Below are positions 44,378 to 55,986 of a stretch of DNA of 64,000 bases, one piece after another (within the stretch, counting starts at the first letter, position 1; every line of letters begins with the position of its first letter). The translations under genes and the position numbers were made by a program. Under the pieces are notes generated by a model. It saw only the letters and a list, made by a program, of their open reading frames with translations. It had not been told where the DNA came from and searched no databases. The DNA comes from Agrostemma githago (lineage: Eukaryota; Streptophyta; Magnoliopsida; Caryophyllales; Caryophyllaceae). The stretch is taken from contig OY288243.1 of NCBI GenBank assembly GCA_958450325.1, positions 38,786,878-38,850,877 of the forward strand, read 5' to 3'.

Positions 44378-46186
44378 TACTAACCACTAACACTAACCTT
44401 TAATTTTGTGCATACTAACATTTTATTTACGTATTCTAACACTAACTTTCATTTTTGTATACTAACACTTTAATTCCGTATTCTAACATCTAACATTATT
44501 ATACCGTGTATATATACATACTAGTATTAAAATCTCGGTTTCGAATACGTTTAACTATGACGATCGCCTAAAGTCCATCTAATTCCTTTACGAGTAACGA
44601 CGGAGGTGGCGCCCTTTCGAGGAGCACTGCCCCAATGTGCTCAAGGACGTGATGTGATCGTGATCGGTCATAGTTGAACATATTTGATCCCATTTTCAAG
44701 AATGGTGCGGGACCCGTTGTCACGAAAACCGACATCACATTATCCGAAAAGATTAGTTCCGATGTCGTGACGTAGAGGGATGCAATTCCGTCACTAATTC
44801 AAAATTTCAATCTAAACGATAACATTTTCATAAAATTCCGAGGACGGTATTATAATCGCTTGCATATGCGATTATAGCACCGAAAGTCGAGTTAAGTACA
44901 AATCGTACAATATTTGTATTTAATTTGGCCCACTATCGATTTTAACCAAAAAAGCAACACGAGTTGTCACTCGTACAGGGGCTACTCGACCGAGTACGTA
45001 GGCTACTCGATCGAGTAGCACCCAAAAATCTGGACAGTAGCTACTTTAAAGACACACTCGACCGAGTCAGACCATGACTCGATCGAGTGGGTCCTGTAGC
45101 CCAGAAATCCGAGAGCTTTAATGCAACATTCGAGCCTCGTCATTTTTTTTACGACTTTTAGTCGACACGTGTAAAGTCAATCACGTGATCCTATTTTTCA
45201 AAACTCATGCATATCATATCACTTAAAACGACTTTGATCGACGGTCTCGCACTATTAATTTTATGTCGATGACTCTTTAGTCGTATCCGACACATAATTA
45301 ATTTAGACTCCATTTCTCGAGATGATAAGTCGGGACAAGGCATCGAGGTTCGAGATCGGGTTAGCACCACACCTAGGTCTCGAACCTCCGTCCTTTGATT
45401 AATATGCAATATAATGCGTAATTAATTAAAGTTCGTCCGTCTAACTAATTCACGATCTCGCGTGCAGTTATTGTATACGGGTCTTTGTCGAGTCGGGTAT
45501 TTATTTATCGCTCTTCTTATTCAATTCAATTATTCTATTTTATTGCTCGTTGTATTGTGAATTCCGGGTTGTATTCCGCCCGTGTAATTTGTAATTTATT
45601 TACGAGTTTTCTATTCTTGATGTTTGCCATTTATTGCCTTAAATGAACATCACATGCTAAATCACTTTGACGTGAATCAAGATGCACTAAATGACGTAGT
45701 TAACAAATAACTCACATGCTTAGCCCGAAAACGCTGTTTGCATATCATTTAATCGTTTTACTAGCGCGCGCACACGAACACGAACGATGTCTTAGTAGAG
45801 GCCGCCATGTGCGGGCGGGGTTGGGTGTCCTTAGTGGGCTTCCCAACACGTACCCTCACCCCTTACTCAGAACCTTTGGTTTCCGGATGTCCGAAACCCG
45901 TGGCGCACGAGAGTCATTCTATATACGAAAGCCGGTGTAAACGGTATCGATATTGCAATGCAAAGGGACGAGCCCAATGAACTCTGAAATCGAAGTGGGC
46001 TTACTTTGTGTATAGCCCATGACGACATAGAGTGGGCTCGTATGGTTCCGAATAACCACAAAATTCGGTGGCGACTCCATTTTGACTTAAATTTCGAACC
46101 CGAGAACAATCTCACCACGAGATTCATTCGCCTACCCAAACCCGCGCGTGGCCGCGTCGGGGTGGACCTACGTCATGTCCACAATT

Positions 46187-46204
46187 TGGCGACTCCGCTG
46201 GGGA
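46187..46204 (+). promoter_or_regulatory. Primer-binding site, element 4
   Basis: TGGCGACTCCGCTGGGGA, three bases after the LTR, identical to elements 1 and 3. Confidence 0.87.
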
Positions 46205-48082
46205 TACCTGATGTACCACATGTCATCGGGGTTCCTAGGGTGAGACTCGAAGAGAAATCGTTCGTATATTAGTGTGCGCGCATTAGTTTAATGGTTCATG
46301 CATAACCCAAATTTTGCCCGGGCCGGTTACTTGTGACCGACGTCCCACTATACCACGGTGCATTCCTACATGGGTGCACTAAAGACTTTGATGGCGGAAC
46401 TCACCGGGGTTTTACGGCAGGTCCTAGTTCCAAATCGGCTAGGGAGTCCGTCCCGTTTCGTGAGAATGCTATCGTTGTTGGTATAGACCCTACTTTCGAC
46501 CGACCGAGACTTAGTGTAAAGCATACATAAGCGTCGTTGTAATGCTTGCTTGACTACGTGCTACTTGGTATCCGTGTCATTTTTTATTTTTTTCCAAAAA
46601 CCGTCATTTCAAAAAATGCATCTTTCCAAAATACCAAATTTTGAAAAATCCGAAATACTGTCCGTTTCGGGACCCGTCTTTTCAAAATATCCAATTTCAA
46701 AAACTCGGAATGCTGCCGAAATTTAGATTTACGATTTGACTCAAAATAGCCTATTTTCTAGCCGGCATGCTGTCCATTTCAAAATTCGAATTTTTGATCC
46801 ACCATTCGATTTTCGAATTTTCAAATTCTATTTCAATTTTCAAATTTCAAAATTCCATTCCGATTTTTTTTCAAATCCTCGAGATGCGATTCTCGACTTT
46901 CAAATCTCCGAGATGCCGTTTTCGATTTTCAAATCTTCGGGATCTTATTTTCAACTTTCAAATTTTCGGAAATTTATTTTCGATATTCAAATTTTCAAAA
47001 TTCCAAATATCCAACTTATCAAAAAAAAAAAAAACTCGGCTCTGTCGGCATGCTGCCAATTTCAAAAGACGGGATCGCCTCCTCAATTTTCAAAACGCGA
47101 ATTTACTCGCAACCATTCTAACCTTTCAAAATGCCCGGTCCTATTGGCCCACTGCCAATTTCAGGACCGTCCTCTCAATTTTCAAAATTCAATCATTTTT
47201 CAAAAAACCTTCCTTATTATAGGACCTACCGTAATTCGTGTTTCGGGTCTTTTCGTAATTTGTCGAAGGTCTATAGCGTCGAAACTCCGTCGATCCTACA
47301 TCACGGGTTTCTTCCCCATCCTAGTCCGCCTTTTTCTAAAGGCATAACCGAACAACACGAGTCATACACTCGTAAATGGAAGGTTCGTCTGAACACTCGA
47401 GTCCTAACTAGAAAGTCACACGCGATCTTTCCCTCCGACAGGACGGTCCCCACGACCTTTCCTAGGGGAATTTTGCCCGTCTTTCAATCCGTTAGTCGAG
47501 TCATCCCAATTCAAGTCCTTTAACTTTAGGGTCTACCCTAATCACAGGGTCTATCCTTATTCAAGTCAAGTCAAGGGTCTCTAGCGTCGAAACTCTGCCG
47601 ATCTTACATCGCGGGTTTCTTCCCTTACCCGGTCTGCCTTTCCTCGAGGCCGAGTCAACCTTTTACAAGGCATAGCCCTGTAGCTAAAGGTTCGTGATCC
47701 TTACATCTAAGGATCACTCGCCCGACACTCGAGTCTTAGCAAAACCTTCAATCTCACTCGGGGGCTACCCTTCAGCAGAGCGATCAGTCACGGTTGCTCT
47801 AAGGGTCATGTCTTACACGTGTTGTCTCACGTACCCCGCTTTTGAGTCACTTAGATGTCACACCATCTGAGTCCTACAAGAGTCCTTGGTCTCACTTGGG
47901 GGCTATTCTCCGACGGGGCGATTAATCACAATCACTCCGAGAATCGTACCCTACTTATTTGTCTTAGGAGAGTCTAACCCGAGTCAAACCAGAGTTGTCT
48001 CTCCTTCCGCGCTATTTCCTATGCCTTGGTGTATTCAAGTTCCGAAGCAACATTTCTGATTACGTGGGTATTCTCGCAGAGG
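46205..48082 (+). other. 5' leader of element 4
   Basis: 1.9 kb, closely matching the leader of element 3 for its first about 1.3 kb. A degenerate TTTTCAAATTTC-type repeat occupies 46790-47010. The motif GGGGGCTA..CGAT.AGTCAC recurs near 47760 and 47887, and again in the internal filler at 50398. Probable dimerisation/packaging region by analogy with other retroelements. Confidence 0.65.
46333..46530 (+). CDS. 65-codon leader ORF, identical in elements 3 and 4
   Basis: ATG 46333 to TAA; the product begins MTDVPLYHGAFLHG and ends RLSVKHT. The translated sequence is identical to that at 63390-63193 in element 3. Flanking leader sequence is also very similar, so identity may reflect recent common origin rather than protein selection. 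It precedes gag and could act as an upstream ORF; no domain recognised. Confidence 0.4.
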   Translation: MTDVPLYHGAFLHGCTKDFDGGTHRGFTAGPSSKSARESVPFRENAIVVGIDPTFDRPRLSVKHT

Positions 48083-48964
48083 ATGGCATCCACAACCGGG
48101 AATAGGGAGATGGAAAACACCATTAATAAACTGGAGGCTTTGCTAGAAACCATGGCTAGTAAGCAGGCCATGTTTGAGACCCAACTAGGGTTCATAAGAG
48201 CCGACCAAGAGGCCTTGGATGCTCGTCTAACTGTCGTTGAAGAACAAGACTTCAATTACGGGTCGGTAAATACTGGGCCATTTGCCGAACTGATCAGCAC
48301 GGTGCGTGAGCTCGAACAACAGTTCCATGCCTCCCAAGAGAACAACATCCGAGTTGAAAACTCCCGAGACTATGCACCCATTACTTAGAAACTACCAACA
48401 GACCTCAATCTAGAAGGGTTACCCATATTCGAAGGGACGGAGGATCCATTACTACACCTCCGGGCTTTCAAGGCGTTTATGGCGATCAAGGGGGTCAAAG
48501 CCGACATGTTCATCAATCTGTTCGGCACATCCCTCGGGAAATATCCAAAAGCCTGGTTCTATAGGCTTAATACAAAAAGATTCCCCACTTGGGAAGATGT
48601 GGCTACCGAGTTCGCTAAAAACTATTATGATAATACTGAACTTTAGACTACCATGCGGACTTTAGAAGTCATGGCCCAAGATCCAACAGAAGGTTTCACC
48701 AAATACCTTCAACGTTGGCGGGCCGAGAGTGTTAAGCTGGTAGACAAACCCAGCGAGAAGACACTAGTGGAGGCATTCATCAACAACCTCCTACCCTCCT
48801 ACCGCGTCCATCTTAGGTATGCCGGCATTTCAAACTTTGCAGTGCTTACCGAAATGGGCACTAGGATTGAAGACGATCTTCGACATGATGAAGATCTGGG
48901 TAAAGCTTCTACCGAAGGCTATACTGGACATCCATTTGAGTCCTTAGAAGCCGAAGATTACTGA
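48083..48964 (+). pseudogene. Gag remnant of element 4
   Basis: One frame of 294 codons from ATG 48083, homologous to residues 1-280 of the element 3 Gag: N-terminal helical segment, gag core (AWFYRLNTKRFPTW, FTKYLQRWRAESVK, YRVHLRYA). TAG stops lie at 48386-48388 and 48644-48646 (the latter at a CAG-type position). It ends at TGA 48962, followed by fragments of the Ser/Glu repeat (48990-49070). The zinc knuckle and everything after it are deleted. A functional Gag is unlikely, so packaging would need one in trans. Confidence 0.85.
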
Positions 48965-51806
48965 CAACCTCATCCCAGAGTCCAGATTTGATTTAAGTCC
49001 GAGTCTGAGTCCGAGTCTAGGATATCCTACATCCTCATTTCAAAGTCAAAGTCAGAGTCAGAGTCAACTGTATTCTGTCCTCTTTTCAAAATTCAATAAA
49101 ATTAGCTTTTCTATCTCTCATATATGCTTTCCTTATGTGTTTCCGAGAACATGATGAACACCATCATACACTGTGAGCACATGCACGTGACTATTATAGG
49201 CACATCTATAATGACTGCAGGAACTGAGACCCATGTTTTCCCTTACCTGTTCCATGTCCGGCATAGACAGCCACATAACTACCCCTAGTAGGAGCAGTAT
49301 CGAATCCTATGACAAATCTAGGTAGTCTACTAGTTTGGGTTCAAGACGGAAGGCAAGCCCATTTCCCACAATAAACACCCCTCCAATAAGACTGATCAAT
49401 CCCTACCTTAGGCGTTAGTCTGACCAGAAGCAAAAAAGAAGCATCGTGACTCTATAGGTTTGATGCCAAAAATACCCAACTCGGGACGATGCTCCCACTA
49501 AGCCCGCTCGGAATTATGATGACAATACCGAGATCCAAATCACCATGCTTACCGTAGAGTACTCCACCGCGAGTTGCACTCACCAACTAGGCTTATACCT
49601 TACAAAGGTTTAGCTCCACAAGCCTAATCCAACCGATGGGCCCACCCCCGTATCCACCCACAACATCAAAGGGAGGGATAGCCGGAAAAAAAACTGGACA
49701 AAAAACAGAAGTCCAAAGAAAAAAAGCAAAAGGCCGAAACAAAAGAGCTGGCCATGACCAAAAAAAGAACTCTCAACATCCCTCGACCAGATACGATCAA
49801 TCCCTTGACTGGGACACAGTCAACTCGAGTGAAGGATCCCACGACCGGGGCTAAGAGGTCAACCCAAAAAAAAAAAAAAATTCAAATACCCATGACCATG
49901 TTTAACGGTCAACTCAAGTGAAAGCTCCTTGACCGGGGTACGGTCAATTCAAAATTTATCGATACCTATACCATCAAAAAGAGGAGAGACAATCAAGCTG
50001 GTCAGCTAACACCACACTTAGCCTTCCCACATTGCAACCCTCAAGACCTTCTCGAGACCTAGGCTAAGAGACAGCCCGGAATTTTGAGGATTCTAGCTCC
50101 ATAGGATACACCCTAACCATTAGGGCCAGACATGGAAATCAGATCCCGCATTATCAAACCTACCCTGATCAAAGTCCGAGTCATTTTTACTCGACTTCCC
50201 CCTTTCCTACCACATTGCAATACCTTACCCTCGAAGCCTTAGCTCCACAAAATCGAGCTCCAGATTTCGAATCATCAAAGCCACTTGCGACCTAGCTCCA
50301 CATTTCCAAAAACATCCAAACCAGTTACCAACCCCAAACACGGGAACTCAACCTGCGGTCGGCATAGAACATGCCCAAATAGTGCACACCACCTCTGGGG
50401 GCTACCCCGGAGAACGCTCACAGTCACGGGATCAACATCCTAACTGTTCTAGCCCTTTGATCAAGACATCATTGAGAATTCACCTAGCCTACACCATCGC
50501 TATGGCTAGTTACACACAAAGCCCTAATAAACTAGGCACCATAATATATCTTCCAATCCACTGAACTACGGCTTGGTTTGATTTCACTACACGTGAATAC
50601 GTAGGCAGCCTTTCAACAAGGGCACAACCACCCACATTGACACAAATTCAAAAAGCACCATCATTCCTATCACGACACTGTCATGTTCTCAACAGTTAGC
50701 TTTGTCGTCCTGGGGCTTCTCTTAGACAGAAGTTCTCCATCCACCCACATAATCCAAATACTTTCAAAAATCTAGCCACCTTTCTATAGTGTGTCCAAGT
50801 ACTCGGCTCAGTCAAAGACGAGAATCCATCAGGGACTCGAAGCAACACCCATTTTGGGACTATACCCCAAAACCAAAGATCCAAAAAAGCACCAGACTAT
50901 AACATTGCTACTACTAAGTCCTGTCGTTACAGTCTCGTTACAGACTACTGCAGCCACCCTATAGCACATCCTTCTCATTTCGATGTTCGACTGTGTTGCC
51001 ACTCGCCTAGGCTACGGAATAGCGCAACTTAAGAGTCTTGTCATCTTAGGTGGCCCACCACCCTACCGAGTCACAGTCCAACCCCTTCGAGATGCCAAGT
51101 CGTGTCTGTCAACTTGTCGTCCTGTCACGTCCAGAGTCGAGTCTGTCGGTACCTCCCTCCTCAAATTTTCACTTCAAAGTTTGCAAAACTTAGCCATTTG
51201 ATAAAATCCTTTTCGACAAGGTCAAATTTCGGTCTATTTAAGCTGCAAATTTCTTTTCTACCCCTTTCAATTTTGAAAACCTATCTCCTAGCACGTGAGT
51301 TGCTTTCAGGACTTCGATTTCAAAACTAAGCAAAAATCATTTCCCCCAGCGCAAACTAGTCTATAGATGCTAACTGCATTTCCTATGTGCTATCTTGCTA
51401 TCTGCTATGCCTGCTATTTCTGCCTATGTATCTAACATTTCAGGTACCAGCTAGTGCTTCCCAACGGAACACCAAAAGCGGTGTTTCTCCTGGAAGGCTA
51501 CATCCAAGACGTGATGTGTCGGCATACGGGTACACCCAAGACTTCAGAAGCAAGTCCCGTGCAATTACTTTACTCCCCAGCGTGAGTCGGTGTTTCTCCT
51601 GGAACGCTACATCCAAAATGTGATGTGTCGGCATACGGGTACACCTATGACTTCAAAGGCAAGTTCGACTCCCCACGGAGCTATCATCATCAGGACAGGT
51701 ATGACCCTCTGCTTATGGCTGGCGAGCCCTTCACGCAAGTCTACTGGACTATAAACGACCCGACCGGAAGGCTGCCAGGTCGTAATCCTCGTTTGGCCTG
51801 GTAGCT
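48965..51806 (+). other. Non-coding internal filler of element 4
   Basis: Occupies the place of pol. No conserved frame. It contains a TTGACCGGGG..GGTCAA motif several times (49790-49960), the segment shared with element 2 (50035-50325), the conserved 3' block (50563-50630) and a roughly 110-bp duplication with GGTGTTTCTCCTGGAA and GTCGGCATACGGGTACACC (51480-51545 and 51588-51645). The last 400 bp resemble the region next to the PPT in element 3 (41640-42000). Confidence 0.65.
50563..50630 (-). other. Conserved 3' block, element 4
   Basis: The reverse strand has GGTTGTGCCC, AAAGGCTGCC, TACGTATTC, AATCAAACC and CGTAGTTC, in the order seen in the other elements. It is kept although the antisense gene itself is gone, which argues for a role independent of that gene, or for recent loss. 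Confidence 0.65.
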
Positions 51807-51851
51807 ACTCTGACTTTCGCCTTGTCCAAGCCTCAGTCAAAGTGGGGGCTC
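51807..51851 (+). promoter_or_regulatory. Polypurine tract and overlapping hairpin, element 4
   Basis: AGTGGGGGCTC before the 3' LTR; inverted repeat ACTCTGACT (51807-51815) / AGTCAAAGT (51835-51843), one mismatch, 19-nt loop. Confidence 0.8.
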
Positions 51852-52821
51852 TGTAGACACCCGCATTTTGCCTGCTAGTGTCTATAGCAGTTCCCGACAA
51901 AACACCCGATGATGATCGGACGTCAACGTGACTTAATATGCTCGAATACGGACTCGGAATCAATAGTATCCGACGTGGGCATTTAGCGGAGTACAAATCT
52001 CTCAAAACCGACCTCAAATCCAGGCCCAGTGGGTCGTTCCGAGTCAAATGAGACTAATTTGGGCCAAAACCGACACCAAAAATAAATCCCGTCTTTTGGC
52101 GACCGGGTCAAAACCCGGTCAAAGACGAACCCGTCACAAAAACAGCCCAAGTACACCTTCTAGCAGCTGGCGCCCAATCCAAATTCAAAAAAGATTACAA
52201 CAAACAACAATATCAATTCCTTCCTAAAATAGCTCGATTTGCTTGATCCACTCGATCGAGTGGATAGACCCACTCGGTCGAGTGGAGCGTCAACAACTGG
52301 ATAAGGCCCGTTTTGAAGGGCACTCGATCGAGTGCACTAGGGCCACTCGGTCGAGTGACCCTAGGTCGGGGGGTGAAGCCTATAAATACCCCCTTAACCC
52401 CATTCATTTCACAAGCTTTTCCCATGCATTCTTAGTCTACACTTTCTACCTTAATCCTACCGTACTACACTACACTATAAACCTTTACCCCACATTTACA
52501 AAAACCCAAAAACAACACATTCAGCCAACTTATCAATCTCTACACATTACCACTTTCCAATCTTCCACATTCATACACATTCATACACATTCATTTATAC
52601 ACAACCAACAAATACACATTCAAAACTCGAGATCAAAACTCACCAAAGACCCGAGAGCATCCTCTCCCTAACCAAACACACCCTAACTCACCCTACATAT
52701 CTCGACACTCCCGCGCACACGCCGCTACTACGAGTTCGTTTCCGAGGCCATTAAGCATGTAGGTTGAGGGTGTAATTCAATCCCGACATCTCCTTTCTCT
52801 TTTTCGATTATATATGTATAT

Positions 52822-52864
<43 letters not shown>

Positions 52865-54660
52865 TACTAACCACTAACACTAACCTTTAATTTTGTGCAT
52901 ACTAACATTTTATTTACGTATTCTAACACTAACTTTCATTTTTGTATACTAACACTTTAATTCCGTATTCTAACATCTAACATTATTATACCGTGTATAT
53001 ATACATACTAGTATTAAAATCTCGGTTTCGAATACGTTTAACTATGACGATCGCCTAAAGTCCATCTAATTCCTTTACGAGTAACGACGGAGGTGGCGCC
53101 CTTTCGAGGAGCACCGCCCCAATGTGCTCAAGGACGTGATGTGATCGTGATCGGTCATAGTTGAACATATTTGATCCCATTTTCAAGAATGGTGAGGGAC
53201 CCGTTGACACGAAAACCGACATCACATAATCCGAAAAGATTAGTTCCGATGTCGTGACGTAGAGGGATGCAATTCCGTCACTAATTCTAAATTTCAATCT
53301 AAACGATAACATTTTCATAAAATTCCGAGGACGGTATTATAATCGCTTGCATATGCGATTATAGCACCGAAAGCCGAGTTAAGTACAAATCGTACAATAT
53401 TTGTATTTAATTTGGCCCACTATCGATTTTAACCAAAAAAGCAACACGAGTTGTCACTCGTACAGGGGCTACTCGACCGAGTACGTAGGCTACTCGATCG
53501 AGTAGCACCCAAAAATCTGGACAGTAGCTACTTTAAAGACACACTCGACCGAGTCAGACCATGACTCGATCGAGTGGGTCCTGTAGCCCAGAAATCCGAG
53601 AGCTTTAATGCAACATTCGAGCCTCGTCATTTTTTTTACGACTTTTAGTCGACACGTGTAAAGTCAATAACGTGATCCTATTTTTCAAAACTCATGCATA
53701 TCATATCACTTAAAACGACTTTGATCGACGGTCTCGCACTATTAATTTTATGTCGACGACTCTTTAGTCGTATCCGACACATAATTAATTTAGACTCCAT
53801 TTCTCGAGGTGATAAGTCGGGACAAGGCATCGAGGTTCGAGATCGGGTTAGCACCACACCTAGGTCTCGAACCTCCGTCCTTTGATTAATATGCAATATA
53901 ATGCGTAATTAATTAAAGTTCGTCCGTCTAACTAATTCACGATCTCGCGTGCAGTTATTGTATACGGATCTTTGTCGAGTCGGTATTTATTTATCGCTCT
54001 TCTTATTCAATTCAATTATTCTATTTTATTGCTCGTTGTATTGTGAATTCCGGGTTGTATTCCGCCCGTGTAATTTGTAATTTATTTACGAGTTTTCTAT
54101 TCTTGATGTTTGCCATTTATTGTCTTAAATGAACATCACATGCTAAATCACTTTGACGTGAATCAAGATGCATTAAATGACGTAGTTAACCAATAACTCA
54201 CATGCTTAGCCCGAAAACGCTGTTTGCATATCATTTAATCGTTTTACTAGCGCGCGCGCACGAACACGAACGATGTCTTAGTAGAGGCCGCCATGTGCGG
54301 GCGGGGTTGGGTGTCCTTAGTGGGCTTCCCAACACGTACCCTCACCCCTTACTCAGAACCTTTGGTTTCCGGATGTCCGAAACCCTTGGCGCACGAGATA
54401 TACGAAAGCCGGTTTAAACGGTATCGATATTGCAATGCAAAGGGACGAGCCCAATGAACTCTGAAATCGAAGTGGGCTTACTTTGTGTATAGCCCATGAC
54501 GACATAGAGTGGGCTCGTATGGTTCCGAATAACCATAAAATTCGGTGGCGACTCCACTTTGACTTAAATTTCGAACCCGAGAACAATCTCACCACGAGAT
54601 TCATTCGCCTACCCAAACCCGCGCGTGGCCGCGTCGGGGTGGACCTACGTCATGTCCACA
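51852..54660 (+). repeat. 3' LTR of Tat element 4 (2809 bp)
   Basis: Same ends and features as the 5' LTR: palindromes at 52250-52356 and 53471-53575, TATA box 52381-52388, microsatellite 52823-52863. It is followed by the GTATA target duplication. Confidence 0.93.
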
Positions 54661-54675
54661 GTATACTTTTCGCAG

Positions 54676-55608
54676 GTTTGGTTGTCGGAGCGCTTATCGA
54701 TCATAGAGCCTCCTCCGAGCGTTCCCAACTACCGCAGCAGCCAGATCAGTTCAAGGGGGCGCCGGATAAGCTCGAATCACCATATAAATCGAGCTTACTG
54801 GGACGAGGAATTGGTGTTCCACGGTGGCCCATTGATTAGGTGGACGGTTGCTTGGTGGTTCCTTTCTAAGCTGACGGGGTTGGCCAAGAGGGACCAAGCT
54901 CGTTACCTTGTGATCCTGTCCCTTGACTGGACAGTTCACATCTACCCGGACCGCATCCTGAGGCAGTTCGGTTCGTCTCAGCGCATTCCTGAGACTAAAG
55001 CCATTATTAGCGTCTCGCTCCAACTGACGGACGCTATGTGCGACACCTGGTTGCAGAGATGGTTTACCCATCCTACATGGACTATTCCCAACCCTTGCCA
55101 ATCCGCCTGGGTTTCTCGAGCCTACGAGAAATGGACTTCTGAGGAGTCCGACGAGGCTCGCAAAGCTCTGAAGGTCGATGAGGCCTTCGAACTGGTCCGT
55201 CGGGAGACGGCAAAGGACAATAGGGGATTCTACGATGAGGGAGAGACCCCTGCTACCTTAGTCCGATTAGAATCGGGTCTTAAGTCACATACTAAGACTC
55301 GAGCGAAAGATGCCGGTGCTAGTGGCACTCGGGGGCGGCAAAGCCCCCAGACTGACTTGGAGCGGCGACTTGGGCCAAGGCTGGCGGCCCGGGACCGACT
55401 AGGTCCGCGCGACCGACTCCCTGAGCCCGTGAGGGCCCGACTTGGGCCTATCGAGGTGGATGAGGACTCGAGTTCCAAGAAACGAGTTCGGGCTAAAGAG
55501 GTTCCTGTAGTGATTCGGGAACGCTCTCCTCCGCGTCGTCGTCAGTGGACGGTTAAGGAAGCCAAGGACAAAGGGAAGGGCAAGATGCCCCAGATACCGA
55601 GTTCTTAG
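54676..55608 (+). CDS. Antisense accessory gene of element 3, exon 2
   Basis: Starts after TTTTCGCAG at 54675 in phase 0 and runs 310 codons to TAG at 55606-55608; joined to exon 1 the product is 524 residues. Conserved parts: AYWDEELVFHGGPLIRWTVA, VHIYPDRILRQFG, QLTDAMCDTWLQRWFT. The C-terminal 130 residues are basic, with RLGP repeated (ERRLGPR, RDRLGPR, RARLGPI), KKRVRAKEVP and RERSPPRRR, suggesting nuclear targeting and nucleic-acid binding. No stop or frameshift is present. An intact open frame beside a nearly intact gag-pol suggests that the gene was useful to the element until recently. Confidence 0.85.
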   Translation, partial: VWLSERLSIIEPPPSVPNYRSSQISSRGRRISSNHHINRAYWDEELVFHGGPLIRWTVAWWFLSKLTGLAKRDQARYLVILSLDWTVHIYPDRILRQFGSSQRIPETKAIISVSLQLTDAMCDTWLQRWFTHPTWTIPNPCQSAWVSRAYEKWTSEESDEARKALKVDEAFELVRRETAKDNRGFYDEGETPATLVRLESGLKSHTKTRAKDAGASGTRGRQSPQTDLERRLGPRLAARDRLGPRDRLPEPVRARLGPIEVDEDSSSKKRVRAKEVPVVIRERSPPRRRQWTVKEAKDKGKGKMPQIPSS

Positions 55609-55740
55609 TTTTATTATTTAAATATTATTATTATTTTGTCGTGTGTTTTTTTGTATTTTTTTTTGAATTCCTGCACTTGTAATTTTCCCAATTTTATTGG
55701 GGCTTTTTTTTGTGATTAATAAAAGAAAGTTTATTATTAA

Positions 55741-55835
55741 ACCGTCCCTGTCTTTTCTTAATTGCATTGGTTGTGCCCCTTTTGGGGGGCTGCCTACGTA
55801 TCCGCAATTAGCAGAATCAAACCAAACGTAGTTCA
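55741..55835 (+). other. Conserved 3' block, element 3
   Basis: GGTTGTGCCCC, GGGGGGCTGCC, TACGTATCCGC, GAATCAAACC and CGTAGTTC, 130-230 bp after the antisense-gene stop. Inner stem GCCCC/GGGGC, outer stem CTACG/CGTAG. AATAAAAG at about 55718 is a candidate poly(A) signal. Confidence 0.68.
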
Positions 55836-55986
55836 GGCTTAGGACATTTGCAATCTCGAATTACACCAAGACTAATGGTTCAAGATGTTTCGTGACAGTA
55901 GAATCAGTAATTCTAGCTTATTGACTTGCTTTTTGTAAAATAAACGATTTTCGATAAAAAACATTGCTAATGACATTGAGAAATGG

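Noticed and set aside
45191..45409. Gene on the reverse strand of the element 4 LTR, repeated at 53678-53896
   Set aside because: The near-identical second copy comes from LTR duplication, not selection; no domain is recognisable.
52213..52425. Small ORF at the LTR TATA box, also at 43585-43797
   Set aside because: Its residues derive from the repeated palindromes; it runs against the promoter direction and has no start context or domain.
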